A DNA stretch of 64,000 bases from Arthrobacter sp. MA-N2 (GCF_000517125.1 NZ_KI912155.1:1052583-1116582); one strand, 5' to 3'; shown: positions 35,665-44,584, counted from the first letter of the stretch. Notes: a model not told the origin generated them from the letters alone. Program-made: numbers and translations.

Positions 35665-36440
35665 CCACGGCGGCGGCGGTGCACCGGCAGCTTCCGTTCG
35701 CGGTGAGGTTTGAATGGGGGCTCGACGGCGGCCGTGCCATAGCGTCCGGCGCCGACCTTGCAGTGGTGGTTGACGTCCTCTCCTTCACCACATGCGTCAG
35801 TGTCGCCGTCGACCGCGGGGCTGTCGTGTTCCCCTACCCTTGGAAGGATGCCGGAGCCGAGGATTTCGCCAAGCATCACGGCGCCCGGCTGGCGGGCACG
35901 AGGGGAGGCGGCGGACTGAGCCTCGCGCCGTCGAGCCTTCGCGACGCGAGAGCGCTGAACCGCGTGGTGCTCCCATCGCCCAACGGCTCATCGATTGCCT
36001 ACGAGCTCGCGCGGGAAGTCCCAATCATCGCGGCCGTCTCGCTGCGCAACGCAGCCGTCACCGCGGATTGGGTGGCGGCCGAACTTCCCCCTGAGGCGGT
36101 GGTGGCGGTGATCGCCGCCGGCGAGCGCTGGCCCGGCGGTTCGCTCCGGCCCGCCGTGGAGGATCAGATCGGGGCCGGCGCCTTCATCGCCGGACTCGCG
36201 GCCGCGGGGCGGGGCGGCTTCACCCCGGAAGACGGCAAGGAAGGTTTCTCTCCGGAGGCTGAGGCCGCGATGGCTGTCTTCAATGCTTCCGAGCCCCGAC
36301 TCCGCGATGCTCTGGAAGAGTGTTCGAGCGGCCGGGAGCTGATCGGCGCCGGGTACCCCGACGACATCGAGATCGCCGCCGAACTTGACGCCGGGATCGC
36401 TGTGGCCCTGTTGAGGGACGGTGCGTTCCGGAGGCCCTGA
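35661..36440 (+). CDS. 2-phosphosulfolactate phosphatase family protein (ComB-like)
   Basis: A 259-residue member of the ComB fold: VVVDVLSFTTCVSVAVDRGA, the LPSPNGSSIAYE block and AVIAAGERWPGG are the recognisable family segments. In methanogens ComB acts in coenzyme M synthesis; actinobacterial members have no established substrate. It is coupled to the HD gene upstream by ATGA. Confidence 0.83.
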   Translation: MTTAAAVHRQLPFAVRFEWGLDGGRAIASGADLAVVVDVLSFTTCVSVAVDRGAVVFPYPWKDAGAEDFAKHHGARLAGTRGGGGLSLAPSSLRDARALNRVVLPSPNGSSIAYELAREVPIIAAVSLRNAAVTADWVAAELPPEAVVAVIAAGERWPGGSLRPAVEDQIGAGAFIAGLAAAGRGGFTPEDGKEGFSPEAEAAMAVFNASEPRLRDALEECSSGRELIGAGYPDDIEIAAELDAGIAVALLRDGAFRRP

Positions 36441-36486
36441 GTATGGCCAAGCCTACGCGCCCCGCGGCACCTCCTATCATGGACAT

Positions 36487-38184
36487 ATGACCTCCTATCT
36501 CCAAGACCAGGGCGCCGCACTCCCCCCAGCCCGTCCCGACGTCGAGCACGTCCTGGCCGTGCGCGGCGCGGGAGGCTACCGGCAATACCGCATCCCGGCG
36601 CTGGCCGTCTCCACGGCGGGAACAGTGCTCGCCGCCTACGACGGCAGGCCGAACCTTGACGACCTGCCCAACCCGATCGACCTCTTGCTCCGCCGCAGCA
36701 CGGACAGCGGCCGTACCTGGGAGGAACAGCGGGTGGTTCGCAGCGGTTCCGGGCTCAATGGCTACGGCGACCCCAGCCTCCTGGTAGACGCCCAGACCGG
36801 GCGGATCTTCATGTTCCACGCCGCAGGCACGCACGCGGGCTTCTTCGAGGCAGTGGCCGGGCTGGAACCGGAAGACGACGTGCAGCATTGCGATGTCAGC
36901 TTTTCCGACGACGACGGCGTCACCTGGCAGCACCGGCGTCTCACCGAGCAGCTCAAGCTGGGCCGTGTCAAGCTGGGCCGTGGCGAACGCGGCATCACCG
37001 GGATCTTCGCCGCGGCCGGGCAGGGAATCCAGCTGCACGCCGGTCCGTTCGCCGGGCGCCTGGTGCAGCAATTCGTGGTGCTCGTGGACGGCGAAATCCT
37101 GGCAGCTTCCGCGTACAGTGACGACCACGGCGAGAACTGGACACTTGGTTCACTGATCGGGAAGGGTCCGGCAGGGATCGGCCCCAACGAGAACAAAGTC
37201 GCGTGCCTCGACGACGGCCGCCTCCTCCTGCATTCACGCGCGACGCCCCGACGCCTGGCCGCGACCTCCCACGACGGCGGCGAAACGTGGAGTCAGCTGG
37301 AACGGGTAGAGGACCTCCCGGACCCGAGCGACAATGGTTCCTTGGTCCGCTTCGACGGAATGCCGAGCGTGACGTCCCTGAGCAACCGGGCCACGGACAC
37401 TTGGCTGCTGGCGAGCAACAACCAGGACACCTCGCTCCGCCGCAACACGGTCCTCAGCCTGTCCACGGACAACGGTGTCACTTGGCCCGCCAAGCTCCTG
37501 CTGTGCGAGGGCAGCTCGGCTTACTCGACGGCTGCCCGGCTTCCGGACGGGAACATCGGCGTCCTGTACGAACGGCAGGGCTACCGCGAGATCGTCTTCG
37601 TTTCCGTGCCGGTGGAACAGCTGACGGAGCAACTTCGCGTGCCGGATCGAGGCGCCACCGAGTCCCAGTCCGCCGGCGTCGAGTTCCACATGGAACTGCG
37701 CTCCATCACTCCCGGACGGCCCACGGTGTGGCGGAACGCCGGAGAATTCCACGTCATCTCCCCGGACAACACCGGCGATTGGGACGTACAGACCTGGAAG
37801 GAAGTCGGCCAAGGCTACTCCGCCGAGCAAGCCCAAGTCCTCGGTACCCGCGAAGCCCAGGACCTCAACTACGGCCCCATCATTCCAGGCTACAAAGCCG
37901 GGGACATCCTCGCCTTCACCGGACGCGCCCGCAATCTGGGCACCCGGCCGGCTGCCGGCGTCGTACTCCTCGGACCGCACGCGAACGCCCCCGACTTCCC
38001 GCCCACCGACCTCGCGCCGGGCGCGGAAGCCCTGTACTTCACTCCCGTGTACACCGTCACCGAAGAGGATCTTGCGCGGGACTCGCTTGAGCTGACCTTT
38101 ACGGTGGCGTACGACGGCGGCGCGCGGGCCGTGGAGCGCAGCTTCAGTTTCGATCTGCGCAGCGGAGCCGTGACGGCTAATTAG
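36487..38184 (+). CDS. Exo-alpha-sialidase (neuraminidase), GH33-like
   Basis: A 565-residue six-bladed propeller: QYRIPAL carries the first triad Arg, AYDGRP the acid Asp, and five Asp-boxes are visible (STDSGRTW, SDDDGVTW, SDDHGENW, SHDGGETW, STDNGVTW). NENKVACL, HSRATPRR and YERQGYREI supply Glu, Arg and Tyr/Arg candidates. Residues about 395-565 form an extra beta domain. There is no signal peptide, unlike most bacterial sialidases. It cleaves terminal sialic acid or a related sugar; no sialate catabolism genes are nearby. Confidence 0.86.
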   Translation: MTSYLQDQGAALPPARPDVEHVLAVRGAGGYRQYRIPALAVSTAGTVLAAYDGRPNLDDLPNPIDLLLRRSTDSGRTWEEQRVVRSGSGLNGYGDPSLLVDAQTGRIFMFHAAGTHAGFFEAVAGLEPEDDVQHCDVSFSDDDGVTWQHRRLTEQLKLGRVKLGRGERGITGIFAAAGQGIQLHAGPFAGRLVQQFVVLVDGEILAASAYSDDHGENWTLGSLIGKGPAGIGPNENKVACLDDGRLLLHSRATPRRLAATSHDGGETWSQLERVEDLPDPSDNGSLVRFDGMPSVTSLSNRATDTWLLASNNQDTSLRRNTVLSLSTDNGVTWPAKLLLCEGSSAYSTAARLPDGNIGVLYERQGYREIVFVSVPVEQLTEQLRVPDRGATESQSAGVEFHMELRSITPGRPTVWRNAGEFHVISPDNTGDWDVQTWKEVGQGYSAEQAQVLGTREAQDLNYGPIIPGYKAGDILAFTGRARNLGTRPAAGVVLLGPHANAPDFPPTDLAPGAEALYFTPVYTVTEEDLARDSLELTFTVAYDGGARAVERSFSFDLRSGAVTAN

Positions 38185-38204
38185 GGCGGCGCTTGGGGCG
38201 CTCC

Positions 38205-39941
38205 TTAGAAAATCTGGCGGATGTTGGTCTTCGCGAGGTCGATGAGTTGGTCGCCGCGGCCCGAGAGGACGGTCCGGATCGCGTAGAGCGTGAAGCCCTT
38301 GACCTGTTCAGCGCTGATCGCCGGCGGAATGGACAATTCCTGCCGGGCCGTTCGGACATCGATCAGGGCCGGGCCGTCGTGGGCGAAAGCTTCCGCCAAT
38401 CCCGCCTTCAGCCCGGAGGAGTCGTCCACCCGGATCCCGCGGATGCCCAGCGATTCCGCGAGCTTCGCAAAGTCCGGGATCTCCAGTTCCGTGCCGAAAT
38501 TGACGAAGCCCGCGGCCTTCATTTCGAGCTCCACGAAATTCAGTGAGGAGTTGTTGAAGACCACCACTTTGACGGGGAGCTTGTTCTGCACCAAGGTAAT
38601 CAGCTCACCGAGAAGCATGGTCAGGCCGCCGTCCCCGGCCAAGGCAACCACTTGGCGGCCGGGATACGCGGCAGCCGCACCAATTCCGTGCGATAGAGCA
38701 TTGGCCATGGTTCCGTGGTTGAACGAGCCAAGAAGCCTCCGCCGACCGTTCATGGTCAGATAGCGGGCGGCCCACACGGTGGGGGACCCGACGTCGCACG
38801 TGAAAACAGCATCCGGGGCTGCCAACTCGTCCACAAGCCTGCCCACAAACTGCGGATGGAGGGGCTGGCCGCCCTTCGCCGGAGAGGCGAGGTCATCGAG
38901 TTTAGCGCGCGACCTGGCGTAGTGCTTGAGCGAGGTGCTCAGGTGGGTACGCTTCGACTTGCGTTCGATCAGGGGCAGGAGCGAGGCCGCCGTATCCTTG
39001 ACCGTGCCCACGAGCCCAAGGTCAAGCGGGGTACGCCTGCCGAGCTGCTCGCCCCGGATATCCACTTGGATGATCTTGGCGTTCTCCGGGTAGAACTGCT
39101 GGTACGGAAAATCGGTGCCCAGCATGAGCAAGGCCTCGCAGCTCGCCATGGCACGGTAACCGGAACTGAACCCCAAGAGCCCGGTCATGCCGACGTCGAA
39201 CGGGTTGTTGTACTCCAGGTGTTCCTTGCCGCGCATCGCGTGGACGATCGGCGCCCCTAACGCGTCCGCGAGGGCCATGACCTCAGCGTGCGCACCCGCG
39301 GCGCCGGCGCCGGCCAGGATGGTGACTTTGCTGGCCGCGTTGAGCATGCCAGCTGCCTCCGCGAGCTCACGGCTATTGGGGCGGATCTCTGGCCGGGCGG
39401 CGCGGATCACCGCGGTCCGCTCGCTGTGCGCCTCCGCGAGGGCAACATCGCCGGGAATCACGACGACGGCGACACCCCGCTTCTCGACCGCCGTCCGCAT
39501 GGCGATCTCCAGGACCCTGGGCATCTGGGAAGCATGGGCGACGTGCTCGACGTAGACACTGCATTCCCGGAATAGTTCTTGGGGATGGGTTTCCTGGAAG
39601 TACTGGCTGCCGATCTCTTCGCTGGGAATGTGGGCGGCGATGGCCAGCACGGGAACCCTGGACTTGTTGGCATCGTAGAGCCCGTTGATCAGATGCAGGT
39701 TGCCCGGTCCGCAGGATCCTGCACACACCGCCAGTTCATCGGTAAGACCCGCCTCTGCAGCTGCTGCCAACGCCGCGGCTTCCTCGTGCCTGACATGGAC
39801 CCAGCGGATACTGTCTTCCTCCCTCAGGGCATCCGTGAACCCGTTGAGCGAATCTCCGGGGATCCCATAGACGCGTTGGATGTTGTTGGCTTTGAGGGTG
39901 GCGACGATGTTCTTGGCAACAGTGTTCCTGGCGGCGGGCAT
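38205..39941 (-). CDS. poxB: Pyruvate dehydrogenase (quinone) / pyruvate oxidase
   Basis: A 578-residue ThDP/FAD enzyme oxidising pyruvate to acetate and CO2. The catalytic Glu is in HVRHEEAAA, GSCGPGNLHLINGLYDA is the family block, and the ThDP motif is GDGGLTMLLGE...NNSSLNF. The C-terminal 25 residues (GRGDQLIDLAKTNIRQIF) match the membrane-interaction end of PoxB. GAAAGGA ribosome-binding site. Confidence 0.93.
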   Translation of the reverse strand: MPAARNTVAKNIVATLKANNIQRVYGIPGDSLNGFTDALREEDSIRWVHVRHEEAAALAAAAEAGLTDELAVCAGSCGPGNLHLINGLYDANKSRVPVLAIAAHIPSEEIGSQYFQETHPQELFRECSVYVEHVAHASQMPRVLEIAMRTAVEKRGVAVVVIPGDVALAEAHSERTAVIRAARPEIRPNSRELAEAAGMLNAASKVTILAGAGAAGAHAEVMALADALGAPIVHAMRGKEHLEYNNPFDVGMTGLLGFSSGYRAMASCEALLMLGTDFPYQQFYPENAKIIQVDIRGEQLGRRTPLDLGLVGTVKDTAASLLPLIERKSKRTHLSTSLKHYARSRAKLDDLASPAKGGQPLHPQFVGRLVDELAAPDAVFTCDVGSPTVWAARYLTMNGRRRLLGSFNHGTMANALSHGIGAAAAYPGRQVVALAGDGGLTMLLGELITLVQNKLPVKVVVFNNSSLNFVELEMKAAGFVNFGTELEIPDFAKLAESLGIRGIRVDDSSGLKAGLAEAFAHDGPALIDVRTARQELSIPPAISAEQVKGFTLYAIRTVLSGRGDQLIDLAKTNIRQIF

Positions 39942-40030
39942 GGACTGTTCCTTTCGAGGGAGGCAGTGCAGACACCGCCTACGCTACTCCGGAACAATCC
40001 ATGGCGCCTTACGCAAGGAGGACCCCGGGG

Positions 40031-40432
40031 TCAGCGGTAGGTGCTGACGAAGGGACGGTTGCTCGGCACGATCTGCTTTCCCAACGGCATGAGCGACACC
40101 GGGATGAGCTTCAGGTTGGCGATGGCCAAGGGAATCCCGACGATGGTGATGGCCATGGCGAATGCAGTGACCACGTGGGCGACCGCGATCCAAATGCCCG
40201 CCACCAGCAACCAGATGACGTTGCCCAGGAGTGTAAAGATGCCCCCGCTCCCGGGCTTGTCAACGACCATACGACCAAACGGCCACAGTGCGTACGAGGC
40301 GATCCGGAACGACGCGATGCCCCACGGGATGGTGACGATCATCAAGCAACAGAGAATTCCGGCCATGAAATATCCCAAGGCCAGAACGAAGCCGCCGAAG
40401 ACGAGCCAGATGATGTTGAGCAACGTTTTCAT
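40031..40432 (-). CDS. YccF domain-containing membrane protein
   Basis: A 133-residue protein with two copies of the YccF repeat: each pairs a NIIWLV / NVIWLL helix start with a following TIPWGIASFRIA / GIPLAIANLKLI segment. About four membrane segments. Function unknown. Confidence 0.88.
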   Translation of the reverse strand: MKTLLNIIWLVFGGFVLALGYFMAGILCCLMIVTIPWGIASFRIASYALWPFGRMVVDKPGSGGIFTLLGNVIWLLVAGIWIAVAHVVTAFAMAITIVGIPLAIANLKLIPVSLMPLGKQIVPSNRPFVSTYR

Positions 40433-40499
40433 GTTTCCATTGTCCCTTGTGGGACGCAGCCGCGGCCTAGGGGTTCGCCCTGAAATACCCCTGATCTTC

Positions 40500-40560
40500 C
40501 GATCCCCGCTCAGCTATGCGGCCCTTTTCCCGGACGCCCGCTCACATATGGGGCCAAAGT
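40500..40560. repeat. GTGAGCGGGCGT repeat units (minus orientation)
   Basis: CGCTCAGCTATGCGG... and GACGCCCGCTCACATATGGGGCC are reverse-oriented members of the family at 21105-21195. They lie between yccF and the lipoprotein gene. Confidence 0.6.
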
Positions 40561-40594
40561 CGGTCAGCGTCGACAGGATTTCCCTGACGAAGGC

Positions 40595-41080
40595 CTATTT
40601 GCAGTTGACGCTCAGCCAGGTTGTGACGGGAGCCATCGCCTTTTCGAACTTTCCGCTCGAGTACACCGTTTGGTCCTGCAAGCCGGCGATAGCCGTGTCC
40701 TTGAAATTCGTGAAATCTGCCCTGAAGCTTTCCGGGACGCGCTCGGCGGTTGCGGTGAGCTCGGCCTTATCCTGCTCCAGTTCCGCAGTCTTTCCCTGCG
40801 CCGCAGACATGGGTAGCAACGACGCTCCCGTGGCTTCCTGGGAGACGGTGGAACACATTTCGGCTGCCGAAGCGAAGCCCCCGTACGGGCCCGACGATGG
40901 ACTTGGGCTTGCGCTGGCCGACGCGGTTCCGTCAGTGCTAGAGGGCGACGGCGTACCAGCCGAGGCGTTGCCCCCACCCTGCGCGGAGCAGCCGGACAGC
41001 GCCAGAGCGGCGAAGAAGGCGATCGTCAGGTATCGGATAGGGCCGTTAAGAGGTTTAGCAAGGATCTTCAAAGGTCGCAT
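40595..41080 (-). CDS. Hypothetical lipoprotein
   Basis: A 161-residue protein with a signal segment and lipobox ALSGC at about residue 30, a Ser/Pro/Thr-rich linker (35-65) and a helical C-terminal domain with two Cys (EMCSTV and SVNCK) likely disulfide-linked. No family recognised. Confidence 0.7.
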   Translation of the reverse strand: MRPLKILAKPLNGPIRYLTIAFFAALALSGCSAQGGGNASAGTPSPSSTDGTASASASPSPSSGPYGGFASAAEMCSTVSQEATGASLLPMSAAQGKTAELEQDKAELTATAERVPESFRADFTNFKDTAIAGLQDQTVYSSGKFEKAMAPVTTWLSVNCK

Positions 41081-41211
41081 TCTGCTTGGCGGTCAGTCCC
41101 CGGAGCCATTCGGCCCCGAGGAACAATTGCATTCTGTCCCCGCCGTGGGAGTCTAGCCCGAATGGCCTCCGACCTTCCAAGTTGACTTCTGGCATTTGCT
41201 GGTTGCCCGGG

Positions 41212-41688
41212 CTATTCCCGCACCAACAGGGTGTCCAACTTTGTGAACGAAGTCCCCCATCCTTCGCGAGTCATTTCAACCCATTCGTCCGAGTCAAACG
41301 GTCCTTGCGTAAGGTGAAGCCGGGTGCGGTTGCCTTCCAGTACCTCAAACTCAAGGCGCATTTCGAGCAAAAGGGTGATCCCGGCGTCGGGCTCTGCTTT
41401 TTGGGTGGCCACCAGCAACGCAGGCGGATCGTAAGCGGTGATGACAGCGTCAATAGGCGATTCCTTGGTGGCACCGTCCTCGTCCCAGGTCATCACGAGC
41501 TGCCAGACGCCACCCACTCTGGGTTCCACGACAATCCGGTCGCGCGGCGAGTCGACGCCCACCGGCCCGAACCATGCAGCCAGCTGCTCGGGGTCCACGA
41601 AGGCTTCGAAGACTAGCTCACGTGGGGCGTCGAAGTCGCGGGTCATGGTGAGGATGTGCTGTTCAGTGGTGCTCTGTTCCGTGTTCAT
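41212..41688 (-). CDS. SRPBCC (AHSA1-type) protein
   Basis: A 158-residue Activator-of-Hsp90-homologue-1-like protein, typical MTRDFDAPRELVFEAFVDPEQLAAWFGP N-terminus and EWVEMTREGWGTSFTKLD C-terminal helix. ATG at 41688 overlaps the end of the upstream ArsR gene. The ArsR-plus-AHSA1 pairing is very common; ligand unknown. Confidence 0.88.
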   Translation of the reverse strand: MNTEQSTTEQHILTMTRDFDAPRELVFEAFVDPEQLAAWFGPVGVDSPRDRIVVEPRVGGVWQLVMTWDEDGATKESPIDAVITAYDPPALLVATQKAEPDAGITLLLEMRLEFEVLEGNRTRLHLTQGPFDSDEWVEMTREGWGTSFTKLDTLLVRE

Positions 41689-42035
41689 TGCTTGACCCCT
41701 CGATCGTTTGAATCGTGCTGAATCTTGCGTAGGTGGGCGTCGAGGCGGGTGAAGCTGACATCCCAGAATCGCCTGTATTCGTCCATCCATTCGGTGGCTT
41801 CGCGCAATGGTTCTGCTTCCAGTTTGGAAGACCTCCATTGCGCATTCCGGCTCCGGCTGATGAGCCCCGCGTTTTGCAGGACCTTGAGATGCCGCGAGAC
41901 GGCGGGAAGGCTGATGTCGAACGGTTCGGCAAGCTCGTTCACGGTGGCTTCACCCTCCGACAGGCGGGCGAGAATGGCCCTTCGGGTGGGGTCGGCAAGT
42001 GCCGAGAAGATGAGGCTGAGCCGATCTGTGGGCAT
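41685..42035 (-). CDS. ArsR family transcriptional regulator
   Basis: A 116-residue winged-helix repressor: LADPTRRAILARLSEGEATV, recognition helix SLPAVSRHLKVLQNAGL. No Cys metal site. It is coupled to the SRPBCC gene and is preceded by a palindrome that is probably its own operator. Confidence 0.92.
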   Translation of the reverse strand: MPTDRLSLIFSALADPTRRAILARLSEGEATVNELAEPFDISLPAVSRHLKVLQNAGLISRSRNAQWRSSKLEAEPLREATEWMDEYRRFWDVSFTRLDAHLRKIQHDSNDRGVKQ

Positions 42036-42049
42036 CGTTGGCGCCTTAG

Positions 42050-42087
42050 TATTTAACGCATTGGCTAAATAGCCGATGTGTTAAATA
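42050..42087 (-). promoter_or_regulatory. Operator palindrome of the ArsR gene
   Basis: 17-bp arms TATTTAACGCATTGGCT and AGCCGATGTGTTAAATA with two mismatches and a 4-nt centre, 15-50 nt before the ArsR start. AT-rich arms overlap the likely promoter, fitting autorepression. Confidence 0.8.
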
Positions 42088-42187
42088 TCTTATCTCGAAG
42101 CGCGGCTGTCAATGGTTTTTCGAAGCCTGGACTCCCTCAGACGCGCGTTACCTTTTGAGGGGCAAACCGCAAACGCACGCTCATGAC

Positions 42188-42237
42188 TTCTGCAGGAGGA
42201 TCGCGCCAAAAGGCACCAAAAGTGAGCGGGCGTCCGG
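42188..42237. repeat. GTGAGCGGGCGT repeat unit
   Basis: CTGCAGGAGGATCGCGCC ... AAAAGTGAGCGGGCGTC follows the same order of blocks as 21105-21195. It lies just past the trpF stop. Confidence 0.6.
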
Positions 42238-42244
42238 GGTGGGG

Positions 42245-42841
42245 TCAGGCTTTTGCGGCCCGGACGAAGGCCCGGACGAGCTCAAGGTCCTTCACCCCGC
42301 GCGAGGACTCAACGCCGCTGGACACATCTACGCCCCAAGCTGCTGCTTCATGCGCTGCGGCCCCTACATTGGACGGGGTCAGGCCGCCGGCCAACAACCA
42401 GTGGCGCCCGCCCAGAGCGAATTTCCGAACCGAGGAAAAGTCCCAAGCCTCCCCCGAACCCGGGACAGCGGCGTCAATCAGGAGGAGTTCCTCGCCCCAC
42501 TCCTCGAACTCCTCCGGCGCGGCACCCATGGTGACCGCCCTGATCAGCCGCATCCCGGCGTCGTGCACGGTCTTTACATCTTCCTGCGAGCGGCTGCCGT
42601 GCAGTTGGACCCATTTCAGGCCAGCCTCGCGGGCTGTCGCAACGGCGTCGGCGGCGGTCTCGCGGCGGAAGACTCCGACGGCGGCCACACCTTTCGGTAC
42701 ATGGACGAGTAGGTCCCGGGCGCGGTCTGGCGATATCTGGCGCGGACTCTTGGTCAGCACGAAACCCACGGCGTCTGCGCCGGACTCGACGGCGGCCTGC
42801 ACGGATTCAGGCGTGCTCAGGCCGCACACTTTGACGAACAT
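42245..42841 (-). CDS. trpF: Phosphoribosylanthranilate isomerase
   Basis: A 198-residue TIM barrel with N-terminal FVKVCGLSTPESVQAAVESG carrying the catalytic Cys, VQLHG, and LAGGLTPSNVG near the C-terminus for phosphate binding. It isomerises PRA to CdRP in tryptophan synthesis. It stands apart from other trp genes. Confidence 0.95.
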   Translation of the reverse strand: MFVKVCGLSTPESVQAAVESGADAVGFVLTKSPRQISPDRARDLLVHVPKGVAAVGVFRRETAADAVATAREAGLKWVQLHGSRSQEDVKTVHDAGMRLIRAVTMGAAPEEFEEWGEELLLIDAAVPGSGEAWDFSSVRKFALGGRHWLLAGGLTPSNVGAAAHEAAAWGVDVSSGVESSRGVKDLELVRAFVRAAKA

Positions 42842-42974
42842 TCCGGGCCTCCAACCTTTTACCTCCCTACGACGTTAGCAAGGGCATCGGGGATTGATGA
42901 ACCGAGCCAAGTTTGCGCCGATGTTACGGGAGCGTTCAGCCGGGTGCAGGCAGGCTCGGGCTAGGCTGGAGCGC

Positions 42975-43604
42975 ATGGAGATCATCCGTTTTGCCCAGCT
43001 CAAGCCTCAACCGTGGCGCAACGGCGGCGGGGTGACCCGCGAACTGGCGAGCCATCCGGAAGCGGCGTCGGCGCAAGACGGGGCGTGGGACTGGCGCGTC
43101 AGCATCGCCGACGTCGTATCGGCCGGCGATTTCTCGATGTTCCCCGGTATGGAGCGCGTCATCACGGTGATCGACGGCGAGTTGCTGCTGCTCACGGTGG
43201 ACGGTGAAGAGCACCCCTTGGAAAAGTACCGGCCCTTCCGGTTTTCCGGAGAAGCAGCCTCTTCCAGCGCGCTCCCGACCGGCGACATCCGGGATCTCAA
43301 CGTGATCGCCCGCGCCGGCGAATTCAAGGGCTACACGTCCATCATCGAACTCTCCAAGAAGCGTGCGCACCCGGTGTTCGAGGGCCAGTTGGCGGTCCTC
43401 TTGGAGGGCAAGGCTTCCGTCACTTCCGGCGCGCAGACTGCGGAAAGCGCGGAGGCACCAGACGGCGAAGCCGCGACGACGGAACCTGTGGACCTCGCTC
43501 GCTACGACGCGGTAGTCGGATCGGACACCCGCAGTCCGGAAATCCTGGGCCGTGGATTCCTGGCCGTTATCTCCATCGACCGCGTGGAGCATGCGCACTC
43601 CTAG
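42975..43604 (+). CDS. HutD/Ves family protein
   Basis: A 209-residue cupin-like protein: QLKPQPWRNGGGVTREL at the start and WRVSIADVVSAGDFSMFPGMERVITVIDG are diagnostic of HutD. It has about 25 extra Ala/Glu-rich residues near 155-180. HutD is associated with histidine use, but no other hut gene is here. ATG at 42975 chosen; upstream sequence is unlike the family. Confidence 0.88.
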   Translation: MEIIRFAQLKPQPWRNGGGVTRELASHPEAASAQDGAWDWRVSIADVVSAGDFSMFPGMERVITVIDGELLLLTVDGEEHPLEKYRPFRFSGEAASSSALPTGDIRDLNVIARAGEFKGYTSIIELSKKRAHPVFEGQLAVLLEGKASVTSGAQTAESAEAPDGEAATTEPVDLARYDAVVGSDTRSPEILGRGFLAVISIDRVEHAHS

Positions 43605-43772
43605 GTCCGGGCGCTGGACATAATGCCAACATGCCCACCCGCATACTCCAGCACTGGACATGTCCCTTGGTGGTGCTCGCGGCTGGGCATGTCCTCTGGC
43701 GCGGATCGCCACCAAAACTGGCCCCCCGGCGTCGAGCTTGCTAGCCTCGAAGTAAGGCCAGCACAGGGACCT
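43605..43772 (+). other. Intergenic with GGACATGTCC-type short repeats
   Basis: Contains TGGACATGTCC near 43655 and GGGCATGTCC near 43684, related to the CATGTCC blocks of the repeats at 46296-46487. It leads into the riboswitch at 43773. Confidence 0.5.
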
Positions 43773-43813
43773 CCGGACGACGGCTCAGTACCCGGCACGC
43801 GACAAGACTGGCC
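43773..43813 (+). promoter_or_regulatory. Guanidine-III (ykkC-III) riboswitch
   Basis: The 41-nt element matches the known compact pseudoknot fold block by block: CCGGACGA, then a stem strand GGCTCAGT, TACCCGG, a short loop, GACAAGAC, and the closing strand ACTGGCC. CCGG pairs with CCGG (P1) and GGC-CAGT pairs with ACTG-GCC with one bulged T (P2). It ends at the AAAGGAT ribosome-binding site of the first SMR gene, fitting translational control by guanidinium. This is the expected context for the class. Confidence 0.93.
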
Positions 43814-43825
43814 AAAGGATATGTC

Positions 43826-44140
43826 ATGTCGTGGTTAATCCTCATCCTCTCCGGTGGACTCGAAGCCGTCTGGGCAGCCGCACTTCACCGTTCGCAAGGC
43901 TTCCGCAGGCCATTGCCTTCCGCCGTCTTTCTCGTCACCGTGGTTGCGAGCACCGCGGGACTGGCCTTCGCCATGCAATCCATCCCCACGGGCACCGCTT
44001 ACGCAGTGTGGGTGGGGGTCGGCGTCGTCCTCACGGCCGTTTACGCGATGATCGCCAAAGTTGAGCGCCCGACGGCGGCACGCCTGCTGCTGCTCGCGGG
44101 TATCGGCGTGTGCGTGGTCGGCTTGAAGGTGGTGGCGTAG
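43826..44140 (+). CDS. SMR-family guanidinium exporter subunit (Gdx/SugE type)
   Basis: A 104-residue four-helix small multidrug resistance protein. SGGLEAVWAAALHRSQGFRR has the conserved membrane Glu of the drug/proton site, and GTAYAVWVGVG is the helix 3 motif. The N-terminal sequence resembles Gdx (SugE) rather than EmrE. The guanidine riboswitch directly upstream supports export of guanidinium. It lies 2 nt before a second SMR gene. Confidence 0.92.
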   Translation: MSWLILILSGGLEAVWAAALHRSQGFRRPLPSAVFLVTVVASTAGLAFAMQSIPTGTAYAVWVGVGVVLTAVYAMIAKVERPTAARLLLLAGIGVCVVGLKVVA

Positions 44141-44142
44141 CA

Positions 44143-44508
44143 ATGTCCGCCAAGTTCGCATGGGCAGTTCTGTTGGCCTCCTCCGTCCTCGAAGCGGTGT
44201 GGGCGACGGCCCTCGGCCTGTCCAACGGATTCAGCCAAGCTATCCCCACCGCCGTCTTCGCCGTCGCGGCGACCCTTAGCATGATCGGCCTCAGTATCGC
44301 AGTAGGGCGCATTCCCCTTGGCACGGCCTACGCCGTTTGGGTGGGGATCGGCGCTGCGCTCACGGTCGGCTGGGCGATGGCCACCGGCGTCGAACCCCCC
44401 AGCCCGCTCAAGCTGATCTTCATCGCGGGAATCGTGGGTTGCGCAGCAGGACTGAAGGGGCTTCCCTCGGAGCAGCGTGACGAAGTGGCCGAGCCAGCCG
44501 AGCTTTGA
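44143..44508 (+). CDS. SMR-family exporter, second subunit
   Basis: A 121-residue four-helix SMR protein with LLASSVLEAVWATALGLSNGF (membrane Glu) and GTAYAVWVGIGAAL. Adjacent unequal SMR genes often form antiparallel heterodimers (YkkCD/EbrAB-like), which is the likely arrangement here. Its C-terminal tail is longer and acidic. The start at 44143 is 2 nt after the first SMR stop, so translation is coupled. Confidence 0.9.
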   Translation: MSAKFAWAVLLASSVLEAVWATALGLSNGFSQAIPTAVFAVAATLSMIGLSIAVGRIPLGTAYAVWVGIGAALTVGWAMATGVEPPSPLKLIFIAGIVGCAAGLKGLPSEQRDEVAEPAEL

Positions 44509-44584
44509 GCCGGGCGTGCGGAATACTCCCCCGCCCCGCGGAGTTGCCAGCAATGAGATGACCACTCGGCGAAGGAGAACAACC

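Noticed and set aside
43730..43772. Guanidine-I (ykkC) type riboswitch starting at CTAGCCTCG
   Set aside because: The conserved GGTCCGAGAG and ACACGG blocks are absent; the compact class III pseudoknot at 43773-43813 explains the site fully.
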